Positions 31,366-41,853 of a stretch of 64,000 nucleotides of DNA are shown in pieces. Each line of letters begins with the position of its first letter. Positions within the stretch are counted from its first letter, which is position 1. Below the pieces are notes generated by a model. It saw only the letters and a list, made by a program, of their open reading frames with translations, was not told where the DNA came from and ran no database searches. The translations under genes and the position numbers were made by a program. Where the stretch lies: NCBI RefSeq assembly GCF_002086275.1, contig NZ_MVHT01000008.1, forward strand, positions 50,589 to 114,588, read 5' to 3'. This DNA is from Mycobacterium intermedium (GTDB lineage Bacteria > Actinomycetota > Actinomycetes > Mycobacteriales > Mycobacteriaceae).

Positions 31366-32102
31366 CGATGCCACTGATTTTGTTGCCCGCCGTCGACGTC
31401 GTCGAGGGCCGTGCCGTGCGCCTGGTACAGGGAAAAGCCGGCAGTGAAACCGAATACGGCTCGGCGTTAGACGCCGCGCTGACCTGGCAGCGCGACGGAG
31501 CCGAGTGGATTCACCTGGTCGACCTCGACGCCGCGTTCGGTCGCGGCTCCAACCGGGAACTGCTCGCCGAGGTCGTGGGACAACTCGACGTGCAGGTCGA
31601 GTTGTCCGGTGGCATCCGCGACGACGACTCGCTGGCGGCGGCGCTGGCTACCGGCTGCGCTCGAGTCAATCTGGGCACCGCGGCGCTGGAGAATCCGCAA
31701 TGGTGCGCGCGGGCGATCAGCGAACACGGCGACAAGGTTGCCGTCGGGTTGGACGTGCAAATCGTTGACGGGGCCCATCGGTTGCGCGGGCGTGGCTGGG
31801 AAACCGACGGCGGCGACCTGTGGGAGGTGTTGGAACGCCTTGACAGCGAAGGGTGTTCGCGCTTCGTCGTCACCGACGTCACCAAGGACGGCACGTTGGG
31901 CGGGCCGAATCTTGAACTGCTCGCTGGAGTCGCCGAACGCACCGAGGCGCCGGTGATCGCGTCGGGGGGCGTGTCGAGCCTGGACGACCTTCGCGCCATC
32001 GCCACGCTCACCGATCGAGGCGTCGAAGGCGCCATTGTCGGCAAGGCCCTCTATGCCGGGCGGTTCACCCTGCCCGAGGCGCTCGACGCGGTACGAGAGT
32101 AG
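31362..32102 (+). CDS. priA: Bifunctional isomerase PriA (HisA/TrpF)
   Basis: A (beta/alpha)8-barrel isomerase of about 246 residues that converts ProFAR in His synthesis and, in actinobacteria, phosphoribosyl anthranilate in Trp synthesis. No trpF is present in the trp operon further on, which fits the dual role. Catalytic Asp residues are in LPAVDVVEG and [10 protein letters not shown]; phosphate loops are SGGIRDDD and SGGVSS. ATG 31362 overlaps hisH; ATG 31368 has better spacing from GAGGGA and may be the true start. Confidence 0.95.
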   Translation: MTMPLILLPAVDVVEGRAVRLVQGKAGSETEYGSALDAALTWQRDGAEWIHLVDLDAAFGRGSNRELLAEVVGQLDVQVELSGGIRDDDSLAAALATGCARVNLGTAALENPQWCARAISEHGDKVAVGLDVQIVDGAHRLRGRGWETDGGDLWEVLERLDSEGCSRFVVTDVTKDGTLGGPNLELLAGVAERTEAPVIASGGVSSLDDLRAIATLTDRGVEGAIVGKALYAGRFTLPEALDAVRE

Positions 32103-32108
32103 GCCCGC

Positions 32109-32924
32109 ATGGAGTTGAGCGCAGCCGACCTGAACGCGTTGGTAGCCGAGGCGTCAGCGGTCCTCGATGCCGCCGTGACGCCGTTTCTCGAGGGGCACCG
32201 CGCGGCTTCGGCGGTGCGCAAGAAGGGTGACGACTTTGCCACCGAGGTCGACCTGGCGATCGAACGTCAGGTGGTGGCGGCGCTGGAGTCGGCGACCGGA
32301 ATCGGGGTGCACGGCGAAGAATTCGGTGGCCCGGATGTCGACTCACCATGGGTGTGGGTGCTGGACCCCGTCGACGGCACGTTCAACTACGCGTCCGGAT
32401 CGCCAATGGCCTCGATCCTGCTGGGCCTGCTTCATCACGGTGAGCCGGTGGCCGGACTGACCTGGCTGCCGTTCATGAATGACCGCTACACCGCCATACA
32501 GGGTGGCCCACTGATGAAAAATGGCGTGGCGCAACCACATCTGACGCCGACCAAGCTCTCCGACACTTTGGTTGCGGCCGGATCGTTCAGCGCGGATTCG
32601 CGCGGGCGGTTTCCAGGGCAATATCGCGTACGGTTGCTGGAGAACCTGAGCCGGGTATCCTCGCGGCTGCGTATGCACGGTTCCACCGGGATCGACCTTG
32701 CCTATGTTGCTGACGGAATCCTCGGTGGTGCAGTAAGTTTCGGAAGCAACGTATGGGACCACGCCGCCGGCGTCGCACTGGTGCGAGCCGCCGGCGGCAT
32801 CGTCACCAACTTTGCGGGCGACCCATGGACGCCAGCGTCCCGGTCGGCCCTGGCCGCGGCACCCGGCGTGCACGGCGAGATCCTCGAGATCTTGCGCAGC
32901 ACAGGCGAACCGGAGGATTACTGA
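32109..32924 (+). CDS. impA: Inositol-monophosphatase family phosphatase
   Basis: A 271-residue magnesium-dependent phosphatase. Metal motifs are GEE (in VHGEEFGG), DPVDGTFNY and WDHAAG. The M. tuberculosis counterpart Rv1604 is called impA. Its place inside the his operon, between hisA and hisF, suggests either inositol phosphate or histidinol phosphate as substrate; the dedicated mycobacterial histidinol phosphatase is thought to be elsewhere, so this stays open. It lies 6 bp after hisA. Confidence 0.92.
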   Translation: MELSAADLNALVAEASAVLDAAVTPFLEGHRAASAVRKKGDDFATEVDLAIERQVVAALESATGIGVHGEEFGGPDVDSPWVWVLDPVDGTFNYASGSPMASILLGLLHHGEPVAGLTWLPFMNDRYTAIQGGPLMKNGVAQPHLTPTKLSDTLVAAGSFSADSRGRFPGQYRVRLLENLSRVSSRLRMHGSTGIDLAYVADGILGGAVSFGSNVWDHAAGVALVRAAGGIVTNFAGDPWTPASRSALAAAPGVHGEILEILRSTGEPEDY

Positions 32925-32925
32925 G

Positions 32926-33720
32926 ATGTATGACGGTCAAGGTGTGAAGGGCCTTGCGGTACGGGTGATCCCCTGTCTTGATGTCGACGCCGGGCGCGTG
33001 GTCAAGGGAGTCAACTTCGAGAACCTGCGTGACGCGGGTGATCCGGTCGAACTCGCCGCCGCCTACGACGCCGAGGGCGCCGACGAGCTCACCTTTCTCG
33101 ATGTCACCGCGTCGTCCTCAGGCAGATCCACGATGTTGGAGGTGGTGCGGCGCACCGCCGAACAGGTCTTCATCCCGCTGACGGTGGGCGGCGGCGTGCG
33201 CACCGTGGCTGACGTCGACACCTTGCTGCGTGCGGGCGCCGACAAGGTGTCGGTCAACACCGCCGCCATCGCACGCCCCGAGCTGCTTGCCGAGATGGCA
33301 AATCAGTTCGGCTCGCAGTGCATCGTGCTGTCGGTTGACGCGCGCACGGTCCCCGACGGTTCGCCCCCGACGCCCTCGGGCTGGGAGGTCACCACCCACG
33401 GTGGTCGTCGTGGCACCGGCATCGACGCTGTGGAGTGGGCGGCGCGCGGCGCCGAGCTCGGAGTGGGGGAGATCCTGCTGAACTCGATGGACGCCGACGG
33501 CACCAAAGCCGGTTTCGACCTGGCAATGCTGCGCGCGGTCCGGGCGGCGGTCACGGTTCCGGTCATCGCCAGCGGCGGTGCCGGCCGGGTGGAGCACTTC
33601 GCGCCCGCTGTGGCTGCCGGAGCCGACGCGGTGTTGGCGGCCAGTGTCTTTCACTTCAGGGAGTTGACCATCAAGGAAGTCAAGGCTGCCATGGCCGAAC
33701 AGGGGATCACCGTCCGATGA
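32926..33720 (+). CDS. hisF: Imidazole glycerol phosphate synthase, cyclase subunit
   Basis: Barrel enzyme that uses HisH-derived ammonia to form imidazole glycerol phosphate and AICAR. It has 264 residues. Catalytic Asp residues are in [14 protein letters not shown] and [14 protein letters not shown]; phosphate sites are VGGGVR and SGGAG. ATG 32926 follows GGAGG and is 1 bp past the impA stop. Its stop overlaps the hisI ATG. Confidence 0.97.
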   Translation: MYDGQGVKGLAVRVIPCLDVDAGRVVKGVNFENLRDAGDPVELAAAYDAEGADELTFLDVTASSSGRSTMLEVVRRTAEQVFIPLTVGGGVRTVADVDTLLRAGADKVSVNTAAIARPELLAEMANQFGSQCIVLSVDARTVPDGSPPTPSGWEVTTHGGRRGTGIDAVEWAARGAELGVGEILLNSMDADGTKAGFDLAMLRAVRAAVTVPVIASGGAGRVEHFAPAVAAGADAVLAASVFHFRELTIKEVKAAMAEQGITVR

Positions 33721-34064
33721 CGCTGGATCCGAAGATCGCCGAGCGGCTGAAGCGCAACTCCGACGGACTAATCACGGCCGTGGTTCAGGAGCGAGGCAGC
33801 GGTGACGTGCTGATGGTCGCTTGGATGGACGATGACGCCTTGGCCCGCACCCTGGAAACCCGTGAAGCGACCTACTATTCGCGTTCACGCGGCGAACAGT
33901 GGATCAAGGGGGCGACCTCGGGCCACACCCAGCACGTCCACTCGGTACGCCTGGACTGTGACGGAGACACGGTGCTGTTGACCGTCGACCAGATCGGGGG
34001 AGCTTGTCACACCGGCGATCACAGCTGCTTCGATGCCGCGGTGCTGCTGGGCCCCGAGCACTAG
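33717..34064 (+). CDS. hisI: Phosphoribosyl-AMP cyclohydrolase
   Basis: Zinc/magnesium enzyme that opens the adenine ring of phosphoribosyl-AMP. It is 115 residues, the single-domain form without the HisE pyrophosphohydrolase. Motifs are [38 protein letters not shown], and the metal-binding D-x-D and CHTGDHSC at the end. It closes the his operon and is followed by a tandem repeat rather than chaA. Confidence 0.97.
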   Translation: MTLDPKIAERLKRNSDGLITAVVQERGSGDVLMVAWMDDDALARTLETREATYYSRSRGEQWIKGATSGHTQHVHSVRLDCDGDTVLLTVDQIGGACHTGDHSCFDAAVLLGPEH

Positions 34065-34091
34065 CCCGCCGGCCCCGGGATCGCTTCGACA

Positions 34092-34266
34092 ACGCTTCAG
34101 CCTGCGCCGAGTGTGGGGCTTTTGGGCCCCGCGACGTCGGGGGTGGGTGCGTAGGCCCCACAGTCGACGACATTCGGCGACGCTTCAGCCTGCGCCGAGT
34201 GTGGGGCTTTTGGGCCCCGCGACGGCGGGGTGGGTGCGTAGGCCCCACAGTCGACGACAGTCGACG
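34092..34266 (+). repeat. Two tandem 88-bp hairpin-containing repeats after hisI
   Basis: Copy 1 is 34092-34179 and copy 2 is 34180-34266, nearly identical. Each contains the inverted repeat TGTGGGGC...GCCCCACA (in copy 1 at 34112-34119 and 34155-34162) and an inner GGGGC-TTTTGG-GCCCC hairpin. The repeat fills the gap between the convergent hisI and kinase genes, where it may end transcription. Frames through it are open but have no protein character. Confidence 0.85.
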
Positions 34267-34325
34267 ACGCCGGGAAGCGACGGGCGACGAAGGGCTACGA
34301 AGGGCTGGCTACGAAGGGCAAGGGA

Positions 34326-35852
34326 CTAATTGGGCCCCCGGCGCTGGCCGCCGCCCAGACCCTGCACGGCCTCGAGGGCGGCGTCCCGCCAACGCTTCTC
34401 TCGAACAGCGGGTCTGATGTGGTCGCGGTCGATCTTGCCGACGTCGATGTTGCGGGGCTCGGCGACGGAGGGCGGCACGTAGAATTCGTATTCCCGGTCG
34501 TCGGTTGCGACCACCAGTATCGCGGCGGCCTCGTCAAGACGGTTTTCGTAAATGAGTTTCCCGGCAAACACGTCCGGCGGCACACCGTCAAAGGTCTTGA
34601 CATACACCACATACAGTCGAATGCCGCGATCCTGCAGCAAATCGGTCAGTCGACCCATGACAACGTCCTCGTCTTGGGGCCGCAAGACATCCGCCGCGTC
34701 GGTGAGGATGCTGGCCACCACCAGCGGCGCGGCTGCCGTGGAGGTACTGGGCGTCTGCGCGGCAGTTTTCGAGGGAAGGGGGGCGGGGGCGCTGGCCTGC
34801 GGTGCGTCCGACTTCGTGCTGAGCAGCAGGAGGCCCAGAACAAATGCCAAGACGACAAGCGCCACGGCGATCAGCGACGCGATCAGCGTCCCCTGTCCGA
34901 TCCGGCGCCCGGTGGGCGGGGGCTGGTGCGGATGCAAAGGCGCCTGCGGATGTGGCAGTCCTGGCGCCTGGGCCACCGGGACCTGCACGGTGGCGCCTGG
35001 CTGGCCCGCGAGTGCGGCGGCGAAATCCGAGCACGTCGGATAGCGATCTCCGGGGTTCTTGGCCAGCACCTTGACGATGACCGGATCGAGTGGAGCCAAT
35101 TCGGGTCGCCGCTGACTGAGCAGTGGCGGGGGCCCGGACAGATGCTGCGAGATCACCACGGCCGGGTTGGTGTGTTCGAACGGCGCCGTCCCGGTCAGCA
35201 GGTGAAAGGCCGTGCATCCAAGCCCGTACTGGTCGGCGCGCCCGTCCAGGTGTGCCCCCCGCAATTGCTCGGGCGAGCAATACGCGGTGGTGCCCATCAG
35301 CACGTTGGTGACGGTCAGGCCGCTGATCTCGCCCGCCTCGCGTGCGATGCCGAAATCGGCGAGCAGGATCCGCCGTCGTGGCTTGGGCTCGCTCAGCAGA
35401 ATGTTGGCCGGTTTGACGTCGCGATGAAGCAATCCGCGGGAGTGGGCGTAATCGAGCGCTTCGGCGACGGCCGAAATGATCTCGACCACCTCCGCATGCG
35501 GCATACCCGCCGGGTATTTCTCGTTCAGCAAATGGGCGGCGTCGGTTCCCTCCACGTAGTCCATCGACAGCCACAACTGTCCGTTGAACTCGCCGCGGTC
35601 GTGGATTCCGACGATGTGCTGGTTGTACAAGCTGGCGGCGAGGTCGCACTCCCGGTCAAACCGGCGCCGATACTCGACGTCCGCGGTGTATTCCGCGGAC
35701 AAGATCTTGAGCGCATCGTGCCGGGGCAGCCGGGGATGTTTTGCCAGATAGACCTGTCCCATGCCGCCGGCCCCGAGCAATCGCACGATGGTGTAGCCGG
35801 CGAACAGCTCGCCTTCTTGCAAGCTCCCGCTGTCGCCAGCATTTGTTGGCAT
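34326..35852 (-). CDS. Receptor serine/threonine kinase with extracellular TPM domain
   Basis: A 508-residue kinase. The catalytic domain (20-285) has GAGGMGQVY, lysine K49, HRDVKPAN (D145), DFG (166-168) and activation-loop [11 protein letters not shown]; it is therefore probably active. A Pro/His-rich linker leads to one membrane helix (322-345). The outer part (about 385-500) resembles the TPM/TLP18.3 domain ([17 protein letters not shown]..., [17 protein letters not shown]). Outer sensing with inner phosphorylation is inferred. It stands where M. tuberculosis has chaA, so it looks inserted. Confidence 0.9.
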   Translation of the reverse strand: MPTNAGDSGSLQEGELFAGYTIVRLLGAGGMGQVYLAKHPRLPRHDALKILSAEYTADVEYRRRFDRECDLAASLYNQHIVGIHDRGEFNGQLWLSMDYVEGTDAAHLLNEKYPAGMPHAEVVEIISAVAEALDYAHSRGLLHRDVKPANILLSEPKPRRRILLADFGIAREAGEISGLTVTNVLMGTTAYCSPEQLRGAHLDGRADQYGLGCTAFHLLTGTAPFEHTNPAVVISQHLSGPPPLLSQRRPELAPLDPVIVKVLAKNPGDRYPTCSDFAAALAGQPGATVQVPVAQAPGLPHPQAPLHPHQPPPTGRRIGQGTLIASLIAVALVVLAFVLGLLLLSTKSDAPQASAPAPLPSKTAAQTPSTSTAAAPLVVASILTDAADVLRPQDEDVVMGRLTDLLQDRGIRLYVVYVKTFDGVPPDVFAGKLIYENRLDEAAAILVVATDDREYEFYVPPSVAEPRNIDVGKIDRDHIRPAVREKRWRDAALEAVQGLGGGQRRGPN

Positions 35853-36107
35853 GTGAGCATGCTACTGACGCTTTGGCTGAGCAACGACCTAACACGACCT
35901 ATTGGGCCCAAGGCCTCGCGTGAGCTCGCAGCGCCCTCTATTTCCCGACGCCATGCCTTAGCCGAGTACCGCTGACCAGGGCGCGGTTCCGTCGGCGTAA
36001 TCGCTTGTGAGTCGCATTCTTTCGGCTGGCCGCTGCTTGACGGCGGTCACTGGAGATGGCACACGGCAGACCCGCGTCGCACGCGCGTAGCCTTGCGGCC
36101 CAAGGTA

Positions 36108-36563
36108 TTACCGGGTGCGTAGCGTCGCCAGAGCCTTGTCGGCGTGGGTGTCCATGCTCAACTCGCTGGAGATCACCTCGAGCACCGTGCGGTCGGTGTC
36201 GATGACGAAGGTCGTCCGCTTGACCGGCAGCAACTTACCTAGCAAGCCGCGCTTGACCCCGAACTGTGTGGCGACAGTGCCGTCGGCATCAGACAGCAGC
36301 GGGTAGTCGAACCCCTCCTTGTCGGCGAATTTCGCCTGCTTCTGTACCGGATCGGTGCTGATGCCGACCCGATTGGCACCAACTGCGGCAAATTCCTGGC
36401 CCAGGTCGCGAAAGTGACATGCCTCTTTGGTGCATCCGGGCGTCATCGCCGCCGGGTAGAAGAACAACACGACGGGTCCGTCGGAAAGCAGCGAGCTGAG
36501 CTTGCGCGGCGTCCCGGTCTGGTCGGGAAGCTCGAAGTCGGGCGCAGTGTCACCTTTTTTCAT
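36108..36563 (-). CDS. bcpB: Peroxiredoxin of the BCP/PrxQ family
   Basis: Thiol peroxidase reducing hydroperoxides. The 151-residue protein has the peroxidatic cysteine C44 and a second cysteine C49 in [11 protein letters not shown], the PrxQ spacing for an intramolecular disulfide. The ATG at 36563 is preferred over GTG 36572 because it matches the family N-terminus MKxGDTAPDF and lies 7 nt after a -10-like TAGCGT. It is divergent from trpE with a 54-bp gap. Confidence 0.92.
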   Translation of the reverse strand: MKKGDTAPDFELPDQTGTPRKLSSLLSDGPVVLFFYPAAMTPGCTKEACHFRDLGQEFAAVGANRVGISTDPVQKQAKFADKEGFDYPLLSDADGTVATQFGVKRGLLGKLLPVKRTTFVIDTDRTVLEVISSELSMDTHADKALATLRTR

Positions 36564-36570
36564 GGTCGTC

Positions 36571-36576
36571 ACGCTA
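36571..36576 (-). promoter_or_regulatory. Putative leaderless -10 box of bcpB
   Basis: TAGCGT on the minus strand is followed by 7 nt and the bcpB ATG. The spacing suggests a leaderless mRNA. No -35 is evident. Confidence 0.35.
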
Positions 36577-36617
36577 CGCCGGGCAGCCTGGAACGGCGTG
36601 TCTGGTTGGATGGTTCA

Positions 36618-38159
36618 GTGCATCTCAACCTCGCAGCAACCACCACACGGGAGGATTTCCGTGCGTTGGCGGCCGAACACCGGGTGGTGCCGGTGACACG
36701 CAAGGTTCTGGCCGACAGCGAGACCCCCCTGTCGGCCTACCGCAAGCTCGCCGCCAACCGACCTGGAACCTTCCTGCTCGAATCGGCGGAAAACGGCCGG
36801 TCGTGGTCCCGATGGTCGTTCATCGGCGCCGGTGCGCCGACGGCGTTGACAGTGCGGGACGGCGAAGCGGTGTGGCTGGGCACGGTACCCAAGGACGCCC
36901 CATCCGGCGGCGACCCACTGCACGCACTCCGGGCCACCTTGGAGGTGTTGGCGACCGCCCCCATCCCGGGGCTTCCGCCGCTGTCCGGCGGGATGGTCGG
37001 CTTCTTCGCCTACGACATGGTCCGACGGCTCGAGCGCCTGCCCGAACTGGCCGTCGACGACCTCGGGTTACCCGACATGCTTTTGCTGCTGGCGACCGAC
37101 GTCGCGGCCGTAGACCACCACGAAGGCACTATCACGCTGATCGCCAACGCCGTGAACTGGAACGGCACCGACGAGCGGGTCGACTGGGCGTATGACGACG
37201 CAGTCGCGCGGTTGGACGTCATGACGGCCGCCCTCGAGCAGCCGCTGCCGTCGACGGTCGCCACCTTCAGCAAGCCCGAGCCGCGACACCGGGCACAGCG
37301 GACCGTCGACGAATACGGCAAGATCGTCGACTACCTGGTGGAACAGATCGCGGCCGGGGAAGCCTTTCAAGTGGTGCCCTCGCAGCGCTTCGAGATGGAC
37401 ACCGACGTCGACCCGATCGACGTGTATCGAATCCTGCGGGTCACCAACCCGAGCCCGTATATGTATTTGCTGCACATCCCGAATAGTGATGGTGCAACGG
37501 ACTTTTCGATCGTCGGATCGAGCCCGGAGGCGCTTGTCACCGTCCACGACGGCCGCGCGACGACGCACCCGATCGCCGGCACCCGGTGGCGCGGCGCCAC
37601 CGACGAAGAAGACCAGTTGCTGGAAAAGGACCTACTGTCCGACGAGAAGGAATTGGCCGAGCATCTGATGCTGGTCGATCTTGGGCGTAATGACCTCGGC
37701 CGCGTTTGCACGCCGGGGACCGTTCGTGTCGAGGATTACAGCCACATTGAGCGCTACAGCCACGTGATGCACCTGGTGTCCACCGTGACCGGGCTGCTCG
37801 ACGAGGGTCGCACCGCGCTGGACGCGGTGACCGCATGTTTTCCGGCCGGCACCTTGTCGGGTGCGCCGAAGGTGCGGGCGATGGAGCTCATCGAAGAGGT
37901 CGAGAAGACCCGTCGCGGCCTGTACGGCGGCGTGGTCGGTTACCTCGACTTCGCCGGCAACGCCGATTTCGCGATCGCCATCCGCACCGCGCTGATGCGT
38001 GCCGGGACGGCCTACGTCCAGGCCGGTGGCGGCGTCGTGGCCGACTCCAACGGGCCCTACGAGTACAACGAGGCCCGGAACAAGGCAAAGGCCGTGCTCA
38101 ACGCCATCGCCGCCGCCGAGACATTGTCCCCTCCCGGTGTTGGTCCCCGTGGCTCCTGA
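36618..38159 (+). CDS. trpE: Anthranilate synthase component I
   Basis: Makes anthranilate from chorismate with ammonia from a TrpG subunit encoded elsewhere. GTG 36618 gives 513 residues, as in M. tuberculosis. The N-terminal domain has the LLES motif (FLLESAENG) that binds feedback tryptophan. Chorismate-binding motifs include [32 protein letters not shown], and [18 protein letters not shown]. No attenuator is visible in the short 5' gap. The 3' end overlaps the next gene. Confidence 0.96.
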   Translation: MHLNLAATTTREDFRALAAEHRVVPVTRKVLADSETPLSAYRKLAANRPGTFLLESAENGRSWSRWSFIGAGAPTALTVRDGEAVWLGTVPKDAPSGGDPLHALRATLEVLATAPIPGLPPLSGGMVGFFAYDMVRRLERLPELAVDDLGLPDMLLLLATDVAAVDHHEGTITLIANAVNWNGTDERVDWAYDDAVARLDVMTAALEQPLPSTVATFSKPEPRHRAQRTVDEYGKIVDYLVEQIAAGEAFQVVPSQRFEMDTDVDPIDVYRILRVTNPSPYMYLLHIPNSDGATDFSIVGSSPEALVTVHDGRATTHPIAGTRWRGATDEEDQLLEKDLLSDEKELAEHLMLVDLGRNDLGRVCTPGTVRVEDYSHIERYSHVMHLVSTVTGLLDEGRTALDAVTACFPAGTLSGAPKVRAMELIEEVEKTRRGLYGGVVGYLDFAGNADFAIAIRTALMRAGTAYVQAGGGVVADSNGPYEYNEARNKAKAVLNAIAAAETLSPPGVGPRGS

Positions 38160-38817
38160 CGCCGAGTCCGTCCGGCCAGAGCGCCGGGCCCGGCTCCGGA
38201 TAGGCATCGCGCAAGCGCTGCTCGTCGTCGCTGCGGCGGCGCTGTGGACCGCGTCCCGGCTGCCCTGGGTTGTCATCCGGACGTTCGACGAACTGGGTCC
38301 GCCCAAGGAAGTGACGCTGTCGGGTGCGACGTGGTCCACGGCCCTGCTGCCGTTGGCGATGTTGATGCTGGCCGCAGCGGTGGCGGCGCTCGCCGTGCGG
38401 GGCTGGCCACTGCGAGTCTTGGCGTGCCTGCTCGCCGCCGCGAGCTTTGCGGTCGGCTATCTCGGCGTCAGCCTCTGGGTGATCCCGGACGTCGCGCCGC
38501 GCGGTGCCGAGTTGGCGCACGTCTCGGTGGTGACGTTGGTCGGAAGCGGGCGCCATTACGCGGGTGCGGTGGTCGCCATTGTGGCTGCGGTGTGCACGTT
38601 GGTTGCCGCCGTGCTGCTGATGCGTTCGGCGGCGGACGCGGGCAGCGCGAAGTACGCTGCGCCCGCCGCGCGCCGGTCACAGCGAACCAGAACTGAGACC
38701 GACACGGAGACTTCAAAGTCCGTTTCCGACATGTCCGAACGGATGATCTGGGATGCTCTTGACGAGGGACGCGACCCTACCGATCGGCCGCACGGGTCGG
38801 ACACCGAGGGGCGGTGA
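38149..38817 (+). CDS. Trp-operon conserved membrane protein (Rv1610-like)
   Basis: A protein of about 222 residues with four membrane helices (about 22-40, 65-85, 92-112 and 140-160), belonging to the actinobacterial trp-region membrane family. The C-terminal tail is acidic and Ser/Thr-rich ([19 protein letters not shown]). It lies between trpE and trpC in mycobacteria; the function is unknown. The GTG at 38149 (11-bp overlap with trpE) is chosen; GTG 38137 is an alternative. Confidence 0.82.
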   Translation: MAPDAESVRPERRARLRIGIAQALLVVAAAALWTASRLPWVVIRTFDELGPPKEVTLSGATWSTALLPLAMLMLAAAVAALAVRGWPLRVLACLLAAASFAVGYLGVSLWVIPDVAPRGAELAHVSVVTLVGSGRHYAGAVVAIVAAVCTLVAAVLLMRSAADAGSAKYAAPAARRSQRTRTETDTETSKSVSDMSERMIWDALDEGRDPTDRPHGSDTEGR

Positions 38818-38896
38818 CGGACAGCACGTTGACGGTCGCTACCCTCATGAGCGTCGTCGAAATCGACTGCGAAGCGTCGGAAGGGAAACAGCAGGC

Positions 38897-39715
38897 ATGA
38901 GTCCGGCCAACGTGCTTGACTCCATCCTCGAGGGAGTCCGAGCCGACGTTGCCGCGCGCGAAGCCCTGGTGAGCTTGTCGGAGATCAAAGCCAAGGCAGC
39001 CGCGGCACCGCCGCCCCTGGACGTCATGGCCGCGTTGCGCGAGCCGGGCATTGGGGTCATCGCCGAGGTCAAGCGGGCCAGCCCGTCCAAAGGTCAGTTG
39101 GCGCCCATCGCCGACCCGGCCAAGCTCGCCCGGGCTTACGAGGATGGCGGCGCGCGGATTATCAGCGTGCTCACCGAGGAGCGTCGGTTCCACGGCTCGC
39201 TCGATGACCTCGACGCAGTGCGGGCAGCGGTCTCAATTCCGGTCTTGCGCAAAGACTTTGTGGTGCAGCCGTATCAGATCCACGAGGCGCGTGCGCACGG
39301 CGCCGACATGCTGTTGCTCATCGTCGCCGCGTTGGATCAATCCGCGTTGGTGTCGATGCTGGACCGAACCGAGTCGCTGGGGATGACCGCGCTCGTCGAG
39401 GTGCACACCGAGCAAGAGGCGGACCGCGCGCTGAAGGCCGGGGCCAAGGTAATCGGCGTCAACGCCCGCGATCTCACCACGCTTGAGGTTGACCGGGACT
39501 GCTTCGCGCGGATCGCGCCCGGGTTGCCCAGCGAGGTGATCCGGATCGCCGAGTCCGGCGTGCGGGGCACCGGTGATCTCTTGGCGTATGCCGGTGCCGG
39601 CGCCGACGCTGTGCTTGTGGGTGAGGGATTGGTGAAGAGCGGCGACCCGCGTGCGGCCGTTGCCGACCTCGTCACCGCGGGCACCCATCCGTCCTGTCCA
39701 AAGCCGGCTCGCTAG
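38897..39715 (+). CDS. trpC: Indole-3-glycerol phosphate synthase
   Basis: Barrel enzyme closing the indole ring from CdRP. The ATG at 38897 gives 272 residues. Motifs include [12 protein letters not shown] (catalytic Glu and Lys), [39 protein letters not shown] and AESGVRG. It is a stand-alone TrpC with no TrpF fused, in keeping with PriA supplying that step. TrpB starts 33 bp downstream. Confidence 0.96.
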   Translation: MSPANVLDSILEGVRADVAAREALVSLSEIKAKAAAAPPPLDVMAALREPGIGVIAEVKRASPSKGQLAPIADPAKLARAYEDGGARIISVLTEERRFHGSLDDLDAVRAAVSIPVLRKDFVVQPYQIHEARAHGADMLLLIVAALDQSALVSMLDRTESLGMTALVEVHTEQEADRALKAGAKVIGVNARDLTTLEVDRDCFARIAPGLPSEVIRIAESGVRGTGDLLAYAGAGADAVLVGEGLVKSGDPRAAVADLVTAGTHPSCPKPAR

Positions 39716-39748
39716 GCGTTGCTGAGTTGTGCGCGTTGAGCCGTAGTA

Positions 39749-41047
39749 ATGGCTGATATATCCCGCCCGGACCTTCCGCGCACGAGTGCGGCGATTGCCG
39801 AACGGACCAGCCACGACCCCGATGCCGGCGGCCATTTCGGGGGCGCTGGTCGTTGGGGCGGGCGCTATGTCCCCGAAGCGTTGATGGCGGTGATCGAAGA
39901 AGTCACGGTTGCCTACGAGAAGGAACGCGTCAACCAAGATTTCCTCGACACGCTGGACAAGTTGCAGACCCATTACGCCGGAAGGCCTTCGCCGCTCTAT
40001 GAGACCAGGCGACTCGGCGATCATGCCGGGTCGGCGCGCATCTTCTTAAAGCGAGAAGATCTGAATCACACCGGTTCTCACAAGATCAACAATGTGCTCG
40101 GTCAAGCCTTGCTGGCTCGCAGGATGGGCAAGACCCGGGTGATCGCGGAGACGGGCGCCGGCCAGCACGGCGTGGCCACCGCGACGGCGTGTGCGCTACT
40201 CGGCCTGGACTGCGTCATCTACATGGGCGCGGTCGACACCGCACGCCAGGCACTGAACGTCGCACGGATGCGCTTACTCGGGGCCGAGGTCGTCTCGGTG
40301 GAGACGGGTTCGCGGACACTCAAAGACGCCATCAACGAGGCTTTCCGCGACTGGGTCACCAACGCCGACGACACGTACTACTGCTTCGGCACCGCCGCCG
40401 GACCGCATCCCTTCCCGACGATGGTTCGCGACTTCCAACGGATCATCGGCCTGGAGACGCGCGTGCAGATCCAGGAACAGGCGGGCCGGTTGCCCGACGC
40501 CGTCGTGGCGTGCGTCGGGGGCGGGTCCAACGCGATCGGCATCTTTCACGCGTTCCTCGACGACCCTGGCGTGCGGTTGGTCGGGTACGAGGCAGCAGGC
40601 GACGGCGTCGAGACCGGGCGGCACGCGGCGACCTTCACCGGAGGGTCGCCCGGCGCGTTCCAGGGATCGTTCTCGTACCTGTTGCAGGACGACGACGGCC
40701 AGACGATCGAGTCGCATTCGATCTCGGCGGGCCTCGATTATCCGGGGGTAGGTCCCGAACACGCCTGGCTCAAGGAGACCGGACGTGTTGACTACCAGCC
40801 GATCACGGACTCCGAAGCAATGGAAGCATTCGGCCTGCTGTCCCGGATGGAAGGCATCATCCCAGCCATCGAATCCGCGCATGCGGTGGCGGGCGCCCTG
40901 AAACTGGGCGTCGAATTGGGAAGGGGCGCGGTCATTGTGGTGAATCTGTCGGGTCGCGGCGACAAGGATGTAGAGACTGCCGCGAAATGGTTCGGCCTGC
41001 TTCCCCCGGGTGAGCAGGAGCGGAGTTCGGACACCAGCAAATCATGA
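39749..41047 (+). CDS. trpB: Tryptophan synthase beta chain
   Basis: PLP enzyme joining indole to serine. It has 432 residues. The PLP lysine is in [16 protein letters not shown] of AETGAGQHG and phosphate-binding GGGSNAIG are present, as are the COMM-domain residues and the C-terminal LSGRGDKD. The N-terminal extension of about 25 residues is usual in mycobacteria. ATGA overlap with trpA supports stoichiometric synthesis. Confidence 0.97.
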   Translation: MADISRPDLPRTSAAIAERTSHDPDAGGHFGGAGRWGGRYVPEALMAVIEEVTVAYEKERVNQDFLDTLDKLQTHYAGRPSPLYETRRLGDHAGSARIFLKREDLNHTGSHKINNVLGQALLARRMGKTRVIAETGAGQHGVATATACALLGLDCVIYMGAVDTARQALNVARMRLLGAEVVSVETGSRTLKDAINEAFRDWVTNADDTYYCFGTAAGPHPFPTMVRDFQRIIGLETRVQIQEQAGRLPDAVVACVGGGSNAIGIFHAFLDDPGVRLVGYEAAGDGVETGRHAATFTGGSPGAFQGSFSYLLQDDDGQTIESHSISAGLDYPGVGPEHAWLKETGRVDYQPITDSEAMEAFGLLSRMEGIIPAIESAHAVAGALKLGVELGRGAVIVVNLSGRGDKDVETAAKWFGLLPPGEQERSSDTSKS

Positions 41048-41853
41048 CGGTGGAGCAAGGCGAGATCAGCCGACTAGGGCCACTTTTCGACGCTTGTCGG
41101 GCGAATAACCGAGCGGCGCTTATCGGTTACCTGCCCACCGGCTTCCCCGATGTGTCGACCTCGTTGACGGCGATGACGGCCTTGGTCGAGTCCGGTTGCG
41201 ACATAGTCGAAGTCGGAGTGCCCTATTCCGATCCGGGGATGGACGGTCCGACCATCCAGCGGGCAACCGAAACCGCGCTGCGTGGGGGAGTGCGGGTGCG
41301 GGACACGTTGGCGGCGGTCGAGGCGATCAGTCGGGCCGGTGGACGTGCGGTGGTGATGACGTATTGGAACCCGGTGTTGCGCTACGGGGTCGATGCGTTC
41401 GCGCGGGACCTGGCGTCGGCCGGTGGCCATGGCATGATCACCCCCGACCTGATTCCCGACGAGGCGCAAGACTGGTTCGCGGCATCCGACGAACACCGAT
41501 TGGATCGCATCTTCCTGGTGGCGCCGTCGTCAACGCCCGAACGATTGGCGATGACCGTCGAGGCGTCACGCGGCTTCGTCTACGCGGCATCGACGATGGG
41601 CGTCACCGGAGCGCGTGACGCGGTCTCGCAGGCGGCGCCCGAACTTGTGGGAAGGGTCAAGGCTGTGTCTGACATTCCGGTGGGCGTCGGGTTGGGTGTG
41701 CGTTCGCGCGAGCAGGCCGCGCAGATCGGCGGATACGCCGACGGAGTCATCGTCGGTTCGGCGTTGGTGTCGGCCTTGGGCGAAGGTTTGGCGAGTTTGC
41801 GCGCACTGACCGAGGAACTGGCCGCCGGTGTGCGCCAGAGGGTGTCGTCATGA
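41044..41853 (+). CDS. trpA: Tryptophan synthase alpha chain
   Basis: Barrel enzyme that cleaves indoleglycerol phosphate and channels indole to TrpB. It has 269 residues. Catalytic residues are in the [18 protein letters not shown] segment (Glu and Asp), with [10 protein letters not shown] and [11 protein letters not shown] forming the phosphate site. It overlaps trpB at its start and lgt at its end, so lgt is in the same transcript. Confidence 0.97.
   Translation: MTVEQGEISRLGPLFDACRANNRAALIGYLPTGFPDVSTSLTAMTALVESGCDIVEVGVPYSDPGMDGPTIQRATETALRGGVRVRDTLAAVEAISRAGGRAVVMTYWNPVLRYGVDAFARDLASAGGHGMITPDLIPDEAQDWFAASDEHRLDRIFLVAPSSTPERLAMTVEASRGFVYAASTMGVTGARDAVSQAAPELVGRVKAVSDIPVGVGLGVRSREQAAQIGGYADGVIVGSALVSALGEGLASLRALTEELAAGVRQRVSS

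Noticed and set aside
34033..34329. 98-codon frame through the 88-bp repeats
   Set aside because: It is open only because of the repeat; the peptide repeats itself and has no usual start context.
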